From: Bacteroidia bacterium
GTDB lineage: Bacteria; Bacteroidota; Bacteroidia; J057
DNA: 64,000 nt
Assembly: GCA_030430205.1 (NCBI GenBank)
Contig: JAUIGE010000001.1
Span: 62,001 to 126,000, forward strand
Direction: 5' to 3'
Positions 55,829 through 62,927 of this stretch are shown piece after piece. The notes beneath the pieces are model-generated. The model did no database searches and was not told where the DNA came from. It saw nothing but the letters and a program-made list of their open reading frames with translations. Position 1 is the first letter of the stretch. Each line of letters opens with the position of its first letter. Both the position numbers and the translations under genes were made by a program.

Positions 55829-56614
55829 TTGGCACCCGAAACGCAAAACCCGAAACACGGAACTCAAAACCCGAAACCCGAAACCTCCTCCATCCTCATC
55901 CTCGGAGCAAAGTCCGACATCGCCCGCGCTATCGCGCATCACTATGCGCAGGCGGGTCATCCGCTTTATCTCGCAGCACGCAATGCTGCGCGGCTCGAAG
56001 CTGATGTCAGCGATCTGAAGATCCGCTATGGAGCAGAAGCGCAGGCGCTTGAGTTTGACGCCACAGCCTATGAAAGCCATGCGGCTTTTTATGCCGCGCT
56101 CGATCCTCAACCGGAAATCGTCATCCTCGTTTTTGGCCTGCTCTCCGAGCAGGAAGAAGCGGATAAAGACTGGGCCAAAGCCCAGGCCATGCTGGAAGCA
56201 AACTTTGTAGGCGCAGCCTCCATCCTGCACCCCATCGCCAATGCGATGGAAGCGCGGGGCCAGGGCACCATCGTCGGCATCAGCTCCGTTGCCGGAGATC
56301 GCGGCCGCGCCAGCAACTACCACTATGGCAGCGCCAAAGCAGGCTTTACAGCTCTGCTGTCGGGCCTACGCAACCGCCTCGCCAAAAAAGGCGTGCATGT
56401 GCTCACCGTGAAGCCCGGCTTCGTAGATACCGCCATGACCGAGGGCATGGATACGCCCGCTCCCCTCACGGCGAAGCCGGAGCAGGTCGCCCGCGACATC
56501 GCCAAAGCCATCAAAAAGCGTAAAAACACGCTTTACACCAAGTGGATGTGGCGCTATATCATGCTGATTATCAAGAACATTCCCGAGGGCATTTTTAAGA
56601 AACTCAGTCTGTGA
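55829..56614 (+). CDS. DprE2-like short-chain dehydrogenase/reductase
   Basis: NAD(P)H-dependent SDR, up to 261 aa. It has the Rossmann start LILGAKSDIARAIAHHYA, the SDR Ser region GISSVAGDRGRASNYHYGSAKAGF with Tyr-x3-Lys, and RNRLAKKGVHVLTVKPGFV. The signature FDATAYESH, VFGLLSEQEE and the tail WRYIMLIIKNIPEGIFKKLSL match mycobacterial DprE2, the reductase that makes decaprenyl-phosphoryl-arabinose. The frame opens only at a TTG at 55829, followed by ~19 codons encoded by a heptamer array (NPKHGTQNPKPET); no ATG lies before the conserved core, so the true start is uncertain. The stop overlaps the next gene by 4 bp (GTGA). Confidence 0.88.
   Translation: MAPETQNPKHGTQNPKPETSSILILGAKSDIARAIAHHYAQAGHPLYLAARNAARLEADVSDLKIRYGAEAQALEFDATAYESHAAFYAALDPQPEIVILVFGLLSEQEEADKDWAKAQAMLEANFVGAASILHPIANAMEARGQGTIVGISSVAGDRGRASNYHYGSAKAGFTALLSGLRNRLAKKGVHVLTVKPGFVDTAMTEGMDTPAPLTAKPEQVARDIAKAIKKRKNTLYTKWMWRYIMLIIKNIPEGIFKKLSL
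55833..55884. repeat. Period-7 array inside the 5' end of the SDR gene
   Basis: ACCCGAA ACGCAAA ACCCGAA ACACGGA ACTCAAA ACCCGAA ACCCGAA, a one-arm copy of the GTTTCGG family (reverse complement). It directly abuts the codons of the conserved Rossmann start. Confidence 0.83.
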
Positions 56615-58323
56615 GGTGGATCGTCAACTTTTTGTTGATTGCCTTTTTTCTCCTTCGTCTTGACATCCTGCCCAACGACGATACTTACGTCTATTTCAAC
56701 TATGCCCGCACTTTCCTGGAGGGTTTCCCTTTCTGCTATGACGGGCGGGGCATCCCTTCCGAGGGCTTTACCAGCATCTTGTATTTGCTGCTTTTGCTGC
56801 CTTTTGAGGCGCTGGGGCTCAATATGATGTTTGCAGCTGTGCTGCTCAATCTGGCTGCCCTTCTGCTCAGTATTTTTTTGTTGGAAAAAATCATTGCTTC
56901 TGCCAGGCTTTTGCCTGAGCGCTGGGCGAAGTGGGCCGCAAGCCTTTTTGGGGGCCTTTTGCTACTGGATCCGCATTTGCTTCCCATCATCGGTCGCGGC
57001 CTGGAAACGATGCTTGGCATCCTGGCGGTCCTGCTTGTCGTGTATTTTTGGGGGAAAGCTGTAGTGGAAATCCATTCCCAAAAACCTGCCCCCGGCAGGT
57101 GGGTCAATTTCTACCTCCTCGCTTGCTTCGCAAGCTTTCTCATCCGGCCCGAAAGCCTGCCGCCTTTGGCATGTGCAGGTCTATACCTGCTCTATATACA
57201 CCCCGAAAAGCTTCAATTGTTGAAGCAGGCCGGCCTTTTTGTGCTGGGAATGCTGGCTTATTTCCTGTGGAAATATGCCTGGTTCGGCGACATTTTTCCA
57301 ACAGCTTTTTACCGAAAAATAAGCACAGGCCATTTGGATGGATACCTCTACCTCCGCCAGGCGGTCCTCGATTATCTGCCCCATGGGCTGCTCATTTGCC
57401 TGGGCATCACAGGCATAAGCCTTTGGCAATGGAAGCGAAAAGAGCCGCTAACCTGGCTGAAAAGCCCGTTGCTTTATTTTCTGGCGGGCATCGCCCTTTT
57501 CACCATGGGCTTTCACTATTATGTGCTGCCGATGGTCGGCTATGGCTACCGACACATTTTTGTGGTGATGGTGATTTTGTATGCGGTGCTAAGCATCCTG
57601 GCTTTTCAACTGCTGGAAAAACTGCTTCGAAAGCCTTTATTATCCTATGGCTTCCTTTCGCTTTTTGCGATGCTTGTGCTGTTTTCAGCCTATCAAAGCC
57701 TGCCTTTCAGCTTCAGCAAGCTGAAGCTCTACGTACAGGCAGAAGACGCGACTTCGCGCTTTTACTACGTCCAGCTCGGTCAATTTCTCCGAAACCATCT
57801 CCCCTCCCACCGCGAGCTTACGCTCATCTATGGCGACGCAGGCGCGCTGCCCTACGAGCTTCGCTGCAGGTTTATCGATACCAATGGCCTCTCCGAGCCA
57901 GCCATCGCCCAATTTTTTGGGCAGCCTGACAGCCGCCAGAAGGCGGATGCCTTTGCAGACTACCTGCTGAGCTGGTCGCCGGACCTGCTGCTCATCGCAG
58001 GCGATACCGCCGCAGACGGGCGTGTGCCACACGCCATCACCCAGCATGACCCTTTTCGGGCGCTTAGGCGCTGGGGGCATTATGACTCAGAGAAACTTTG
58101 GGCGTATGAACGCCTGAAGCAGGCAGGTTTTGGGTATCACCACTCGGCGAGTGGTTACTTCTATGATCTGCATTTTTTGGTGAAAAAGGATTCTCCTTTT
58201 GTGGCGGAATTGCAGGCAGCTTTAGCTGCTCATGAAGCGGCTTTTGCCGCTTATCGGTTGCGGCAGGGCCTGGCTTTTTACAATAAAAAAAGGAGCGTGG
58301 CATTTCCCTCCATTTCTCCCTAA
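56611..58323 (+). CDS. GT-C membrane glycosyltransferase, AftB-like
   Basis: Polytopic inner-membrane protein of 570 aa, starting with GTG overlapping the SDR stop. After TM1 comes the GT-C acidic motif LPNDDTYVYFNYARTFLEG, then the loop YDGRGIPSEGFTSILYLLL, a pattern (DDxxxxxRxARNLxxGxG, NxGxRVEGxTSxxW) shared with mycobacterial AftB-type arabinofuranosyltransferases and relatives. About ten TM segments follow, then a soluble periplasmic C-terminus (about 380-570). It would transfer a sugar from a polyprenyl-phosphate donor to an envelope glycan. With the DprE2-like gene translationally coupled, a pentofuranose donor is a plausible guess. Confidence 0.82.
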   Translation: MRWIVNFLLIAFFLLRLDILPNDDTYVYFNYARTFLEGFPFCYDGRGIPSEGFTSILYLLLLLPFEALGLNMMFAAVLLNLAALLLSIFLLEKIIASARLLPERWAKWAASLFGGLLLLDPHLLPIIGRGLETMLGILAVLLVVYFWGKAVVEIHSQKPAPGRWVNFYLLACFASFLIRPESLPPLACAGLYLLYIHPEKLQLLKQAGLFVLGMLAYFLWKYAWFGDIFPTAFYRKISTGHLDGYLYLRQAVLDYLPHGLLICLGITGISLWQWKRKEPLTWLKSPLLYFLAGIALFTMGFHYYVLPMVGYGYRHIFVVMVILYAVLSILAFQLLEKLLRKPLLSYGFLSLFAMLVLFSAYQSLPFSFSKLKLYVQAEDATSRFYYVQLGQFLRNHLPSHRELTLIYGDAGALPYELRCRFIDTNGLSEPAIAQFFGQPDSRQKADAFADYLLSWSPDLLLIAGDTAADGRVPHAITQHDPFRALRRWGHYDSEKLWAYERLKQAGFGYHHSASGYFYDLHFLVKKDSPFVAELQAALAAHEAAFAAYRLRQGLAFYNKKRSVAFPSISP

Positions 58324-59609
58324 AATCGGTATCCCATCAACACATAAACGCGGGCCAGATCGCCCTTCAGGGCGAGATTATAGGAAGGGACATTTCCCAT
58401 TTCATATCTTCCTTCAAGGAAGTATCTCTTGTAGCGAGCTCCCAGACCAAACAGCAGTTCGGTTTCTATTTTTTGGGTAGCAGCAATCAATTTATCTTCT
58501 TCTGTAGAAAAGGTTGAAAAAAACCAATGCTCTGTTTTTTTATGATTAATCTCTCTGAGCCGCAAGCCATTGGAAACGCCTGCCTGCAAATACAGCGAAA
58601 CATTGCCGATAGGGCGTGTATAGCGAGGCATCGCATTTAGCTTTAAACAGGCTTGCCCAAAAGTGGTCGTAATCAGGCTATGATCTCCTTCGCTTTTAAT
58701 GTCTTCAAAGGTTCCTACTACCTTATAATTGATAAACAGCAATTCAGTATTAAATGACCACCTTCTGCGGTTGCGCGGCAGAACAAACTCTACCGATATC
58801 CCCAAAGAAGGATTCAGAGAAAGTGGATAATTTATGTTTTTCAGGGAATTGCCACTGGAAGAAATCAATTGAAAATGGGTAAAAGATAGTCCCGCGATGA
58901 TTCCGGTTTTGATATAGACTTTTTCATCACCTTTTTGATAGGCCGGCAGATGCCCCATACAGGAATAGTAATTTCTAAAAAGCCCTTTCAAGTTCTTTTT
59001 ATCAAAATCCAGGTTCCTCAATTCATAATCAATGTTGGCGCAGTCCCCCAGATAACTAAGCAATTGCAAGACATGGTCCTGGGTTTCTATCACCTGCGTC
59101 TCCCTTACCCAATAATCTTGATTGGGGATGGCCTGCATGATATGTCTGAGGTATTTTTTAAACCGAAGCAGTTCAAATTTTCCCTCTCTCAATATGTAAA
59201 ATTGCTCCTTGTTGTGGATGTCTTTCAGGTAGTAAAGACTTTTGGGGCCCTCAATAAGCACTTGCAAAAAACCCATGGTCTGTTCATACTGAAATGCACT
59301 GTCAATCGTAAGTCGGGCCTGGGCTACCGGGCTGACCTCAATGTCTACCTCAGCACTGACATACCGCTCTTTTTCTACATGAAAGGCCCGTATATCCCCT
59401 GGCAAAAAGGAGCTCGGATCATGATCGAGAGATTCTTTGAAAAGAACCTGGAGAGGGTTTTTACTCCAATTACGATAATCTATATACCCCTCCAATGTGT
59501 CTCCACTCTGGAAAATCACTTTTCCTTCCAGATAGTTTTCCTGAGCAAAGGATGATTGAGCATAAAAAAAAGTAAAAAACAGAAACAGTGGAAAAAATTT
59601 AATCATCAT
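58320..59609 (-). CDS. Exported outer-membrane beta-barrel protein, uncharacterised
   Basis: A 429-aa protein with signal peptide (FFPLFLFFTFFYAQSSFAQE). Residues 22-200 include a small beta-domain (EGKVIFQSGDTLEGYIDYRNW, LPGDIRAFHVEKERYVSAEV) found in front of PorT-like barrels in Bacteroidota. The last ~200 residues are alternating strands (KTGIIAGLSFTHFQL, SLGISVEFVLPRNRRRW, YLQAGVSNGLRL) ending VLMGYRF, with a C-terminal aromatic as in outer-membrane proteins. Function unknown. Its stop overlaps that of the GT-C gene by 4 bp (convergent). Confidence 0.8.
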   Translation of the reverse strand: MMIKFFPLFLFFTFFYAQSSFAQENYLEGKVIFQSGDTLEGYIDYRNWSKNPLQVLFKESLDHDPSSFLPGDIRAFHVEKERYVSAEVDIEVSPVAQARLTIDSAFQYEQTMGFLQVLIEGPKSLYYLKDIHNKEQFYILREGKFELLRFKKYLRHIMQAIPNQDYWVRETQVIETQDHVLQLLSYLGDCANIDYELRNLDFDKKNLKGLFRNYYSCMGHLPAYQKGDEKVYIKTGIIAGLSFTHFQLISSSGNSLKNINYPLSLNPSLGISVEFVLPRNRRRWSFNTELLFINYKVVGTFEDIKSEGDHSLITTTFGQACLKLNAMPRYTRPIGNVSLYLQAGVSNGLRLREINHKKTEHWFFSTFSTEEDKLIAATQKIETELLFGLGARYKRYFLEGRYEMGNVPSYNLALKGDLARVYVLMGYRF

Positions 59610-59793
59610 GTTAAGGTCAGGGGAAAATGAAAAAATAAAGATGAAACGAATATATTAATTGACATCAGGGGAAACAATTTTTCCGGCCACTATGCCATAA
59701 ATGCTATTAACTTTCCTTTAACAGTGCGACAAGCCCATTCTCATCATATTGGAAAAAGATCTCACACTAAAACCCCATAAATCAACATCCAAT

Positions 59794-61215
59794 ATGAAAG
59801 GATCCTTATTGAGCATGCTCCTGCTCTCCTGCTGTTTCATCGCATGCAGCTTCGCCCAGCAATCGCCTGCCGGCGATCAGACTCCCAGCATCGATGCTGG
59901 CGTCCGCGCAGCCGTCATCGGGCGTGTCGCCCAACTCATGACCGACAACTATGTCGATCCCCAAAAAGGGGAGCAACTCGCCCAAAAGCTGCAAAAGCAG
60001 CTCAAGGCCAAGGCCTACAAAGGCCTCGACGATCCCCGCGCCTTCGCAGCAAAGCTGCTCGAAGACATGCAGCAAGAGCTGCATGACGTGCACCTCAATT
60101 TCAGCTATCGGCCACAGGCCAGCGCGGGCAGCGCCTATGACGACAGAAATGAGGACATCATTATAGACGGTCCAGCAGATGGAGAGGAAGAGGGCGATGC
60201 CGTCATCATCATCGAGGAAGGCCCCGGCTCCGATGAGCCGGATTTTGAAAATATACCGCCAGCTATGCTGGCGATGATGCAGAGCCGAAATTTCGGCCTG
60301 ACCAAAGCCGAAATCCTGACCGGAAATATCGGTTATTTCCGCATAGACGATTTCATGGCCGCTGGCCCTGGCGCTGCCGGACAGGTCGCTGCTGTGATGC
60401 AATTGCTCCAGCATAGCGAAGCACTCATCATTGATGTGCGCAACAATCCGGGCGGGGGCCCCTTTATGATCCAGCAGATTTGCAGTTATTTTTTCGAAAA
60501 ACCTACCCACCTCAACAGCCTCTACCACCGTCCCAGCAATAGGACACAGGATTTTTGGACGCATGAGGTAAAAGGATCAAAACTGACGGACAAGCCTATT
60601 TATGTGCTGGCAAGTGCTTTTACGGGTTCGGCAGCAGAAGAATTCTGCTATGACCTGCAGACGCGCAAGCGCGCCACCATCGTGGGTGAGACCACCGTGG
60701 GAGGTGGGCATATCGTGGCCGGATATGATGCCGGTCATGGCTTCGAGCTGAGCGTACCCAATGGCAAAGCCATCAATCCCATCACCCAGTCCAACTGGGA
60801 AGGGACTGGCGTGGCGCCTGATATAGAGGCTCCCGCTGCCAAAGCCCTGGCCGTGGCACATGCCCAGGCGCTCCGCCATTTGATGGAGCAGGCCAAGGAC
60901 CCCATGCAAAAGCAGCAAATGAAATGGGCCGTCGAACGCCTGGAGGCAGAATCCCGGCATGTCGAGCTGGATGCAACCAAGCTTCAACAATATGCTGGGA
61001 CATACGGCCCGAGGGTCGTCACACTGGTAGAGGGAGAATTGCACATTCAGCGAGCGCCCGGGCCTCGGATGGGCCTGGTGCCCATCACTGAAAACAAATT
61101 TATGTATGCGGACCTCGATCCTTTCCGTCTGGAATTTGTATGGGAAAAGGACAGGGTTTCAGCGCTGAAATTGACCTATCCCGACGGTCGGGAGGAGCTT
61201 TTTAAGAAAGAATAA
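59794..61215 (+). CDS. S41-family peptidase (IRBP/CtpA-like), exported
   Basis: A 473-aa exported protease; the ATG at 59794 precedes a signal peptide (LLSMLLLSCCFIACSFAQQ) that contains a possible lipobox (FIAC). The N-terminal helical domain is about 30-105 (VAQLMTDNYVDPQKGEQLAQKL); an acidic Asp/Glu-rich loop follows, then the S41 core with GNIGYFRIDDF, LIIDVRNNPGGGP and the nucleophile Ser in ASAFTGSAAEEF. There is no PDZ domain. The last ~75 residues are a small beta-domain (YAGTYGPRVVTLVEGELHIQ) common at the end of Bacteroidota hydrolases. Substrate unknown. It overlaps the convergent glycosyltransferase gene by 14 bp. Confidence 0.87.
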   Translation: MKGSLLSMLLLSCCFIACSFAQQSPAGDQTPSIDAGVRAAVIGRVAQLMTDNYVDPQKGEQLAQKLQKQLKAKAYKGLDDPRAFAAKLLEDMQQELHDVHLNFSYRPQASAGSAYDDRNEDIIIDGPADGEEEGDAVIIIEEGPGSDEPDFENIPPAMLAMMQSRNFGLTKAEILTGNIGYFRIDDFMAAGPGAAGQVAAVMQLLQHSEALIIDVRNNPGGGPFMIQQICSYFFEKPTHLNSLYHRPSNRTQDFWTHEVKGSKLTDKPIYVLASAFTGSAAEEFCYDLQTRKRATIVGETTVGGGHIVAGYDAGHGFELSVPNGKAINPITQSNWEGTGVAPDIEAPAAKALAVAHAQALRHLMEQAKDPMQKQQMKWAVERLEAESRHVELDATKLQQYAGTYGPRVVTLVEGELHIQRAPGPRMGLVPITENKFMYADLDPFRLEFVWEKDRVSALKLTYPDGREELFKKE

Positions 61216-62266
61216 AAGCCTCCAATTCATCCAGCAGGCGCTGTAGCGAAAAACGCTGCAGCGCTTTTTCTTTGGCTCGAAGGCCCATTTGATTTCTCAA
61301 ATCTTCATCCAGCAGGACTTTTTTCAAAAAGCTGGCGAGTTCTTCCACATCTCCCTCTTTTGCCAAAAAGCCATTTTCTCCATGTGTGATCACCTCACTC
61401 ATCGCTGACGTATCAAAAGCCACACAGGGAATGCCGAGGGCCATGGCCTCGACCAGCGCCAGGCTGGTGCCTTCGCCATGCGTAGGCGTGAAGAGGAAAA
61501 GCCAGGCTTTTGCCAGTTCGGGGCGGATGTCTTCGACAAATCCATGAAAAACGACCTGCTCGGCCAGGCCTGCTTCCTGACTCAAGGCTTGCAGCCGGGA
61601 GCGCTCCGGTCCTTCGCCCAGCAGATGCAATGTTGCTTCTATCCCGCCTGCTTTCAGCAATTGCAGGGCACGAATCGCCCGATCTATGCCTTTTTCCGGC
61701 GATAGCCGGGCGGACATCAGCATGCGCCCGCGAAGGGGATCGGGGGAAATATTTTCCCATTCAGCCATCTCGATGCCATTGTAAATGGTAGCGTTGGGAA
61801 GTTTTTTGACATAGGGAAAAGCCTCGGCAAATGCTTCAAAAGTTGCCTGGGAATTTGCCAAAAAGTGCGTCGGGATATGGGTGATAAACCAGCGGTTGAG
61901 GAAATTTTGTTTCATGGGATATGAAACCCCTCTTCGAAAAACAATTTTCGGAATTTTGACCCGCCAGGCGGCCAGGCCGACGCCTTTGAGCTCATGGGAG
62001 CCATTGAGCAAGATGACATCTGCCGAGATGCTGCGCATCCAGTTTTCCAGACGGCGCATTTTGGGAGAATTCAGCAAACTGCTTGTGCGCAGCTTCATGG
62101 CCTCAAAAGGCAGCTTTTCTCCCGCCAGCCTTTTTTCCAATTCTCCACCCGGATACACCAGCCAATGCACATCGTGACCGCCTTCGCGCAGGGCCTTTCC
62201 CACGGTGAAAAACCATTTTTCGCCACCGCCCCAATTTTTGGATAGATTTACAAAGAGGAGATTCAT
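61202..62266 (-). CDS. GT4-family glycosyltransferase
   Basis: Cytosolic retaining glycosyltransferase of 354 aa with the GT-B fold. The start NLLFVNLSKNWGGGEKWFF holds the acceptor-side Gly loop. The second domain has MLMSARLSPEKGIDRAIRAL, LHLLGEGPERSRLQAL, HGFVEDIRPELAKAWLFLFTP and the E-x7-E motif EGTSLALVEAMALGIP. Members transfer sugars from nucleotide donors in lipopolysaccharide, exopolysaccharide or glycolipid synthesis. With gmhA divergent just 14 bp away, a role in heptose-containing envelope glycan is plausible, but the donor sugar is not shown. Confidence 0.92.
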   Translation of the reverse strand: MNLLFVNLSKNWGGGEKWFFTVGKALREGGHDVHWLVYPGGELEKRLAGEKLPFEAMKLRTSSLLNSPKMRRLENWMRSISADVILLNGSHELKGVGLAAWRVKIPKIVFRRGVSYPMKQNFLNRWFITHIPTHFLANSQATFEAFAEAFPYVKKLPNATIYNGIEMAEWENISPDPLRGRMLMSARLSPEKGIDRAIRALQLLKAGGIEATLHLLGEGPERSRLQALSQEAGLAEQVVFHGFVEDIRPELAKAWLFLFTPTHGEGTSLALVEAMALGIPCVAFDTSAMSEVITHGENGFLAKEGDVEELASFLKKVLLDEDLRNQMGLRAKEKALQRFSLQRLLDELEAFILS

Positions 62267-62280
62267 TAATTTTACCTTTC

Positions 62281-62868
62281 ATGCAAATAACACAAATGAA
62301 CGAATTCATCCGCGAAGAAATCGCATCCCATATAGCGCTGGCGCAGGAAGTATTGGAAAAAATGCAGCCAGAGATCGCGCTGGCTTGCGAAATGGCCGTG
62401 GCGACCCTTCACTCCGGCAACAAGATCCTCTTGTTTGGAAATGGCGGCAGCGCCGCCGATGCGCAGCATATAGCTGCGGAGCTTTCGGGCCGCTTTCGGC
62501 GTGAGCGGCCTGCCCTGCCCGCGATAGCGCTGACGACAGACACCTCTGCGCTGACTGCCATCGGCAATGACTATGGCTTTGAACAGATTTTTTCCCGCCA
62601 GGTAGAAGCCCTGGCCCGGCCCGGTGATCTCTGCATTGGCATCTCTACTTCGGGCAATAGCCCGAACATCCTGGCAGCCATGAAGAAAGCCGATGAAATC
62701 GGCTGCAGCAGGCTTGGCCTGAGTGGCCAGGCCGGCGGCCAACTCAAAGCCCAAAGCGAGCTTTGCCTCCGTATCCCCTCTGACAATACCGCCCGCATTC
62801 AGGAAATGCATATCATGATCGGGCACCTCATCTGCGAAGCTGTGGAGAGAGGAGAGAGGAGAGAGTAG
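62281..62868 (+). CDS. gmhA: Sedoheptulose 7-phosphate isomerase
   Basis: SIS-domain isomerase, 195 aa (or 190 from the ATG at 62296), converting sedoheptulose 7-phosphate to D-glycero-D-manno-heptose 7-phosphate, the first step to heptose donors. It has the family core GNGGSAADAQHIAAELSGRF with its metal/catalytic His and Glu, TTDTSALTAIGNDYGFEQIFSRQVEAL, GISTSGNSPNILAAMKKA and the HIMIGHLICE helix. The protein would normally end soon after this helix; the final RGERRE and the TAG stop are encoded by a GAGAGAG array. Other heptose genes (gmhB, hldE) are not in the window. Confidence 0.93.
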   Translation: MQITQMNEFIREEIASHIALAQEVLEKMQPEIALACEMAVATLHSGNKILLFGNGGSAADAQHIAAELSGRFRRERPALPAIALTTDTSALTAIGNDYGFEQIFSRQVEALARPGDLCIGISTSGNSPNILAAMKKADEIGCSRLGLSGQAGGQLKAQSELCLRIPSDNTARIQEMHIMIGHLICEAVERGERRE

Positions 62869-62919
62869 AGAGGAGAGAACAGAGAGGAGAGAGAGGAGAG
62901 AGAGGAGAGAGTAGAGAGA
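62844..62919. repeat. GAGAGAG period-7 array over the gmhA stop codon
   Basis: About ten purine-rich units (GAGAGAG three times, TAGAGAG, GAGAGAA, CAGAGAG, then slightly longer units). The gmhA stop is the TAG of the fourth unit; the array continues to within 10 bp of the convergent gene's stop at 62928. Confidence 0.85.
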
Positions 62920-62927
62920 TTGGGCTT

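Noticed and set aside
56931-57929. Plus-strand open frame of 332 codons overlapping the GT-C gene
   Set aside because: Out-of-frame shadow of a GC-rich membrane-protein gene; its product is Pro/Arg-rich and matches no family pattern.
62844-62919. Possible CRISPR array in the GAGAGAG repeats
   Set aside because: The units are 7 nt, contiguous and without spacers; no cas gene is present.
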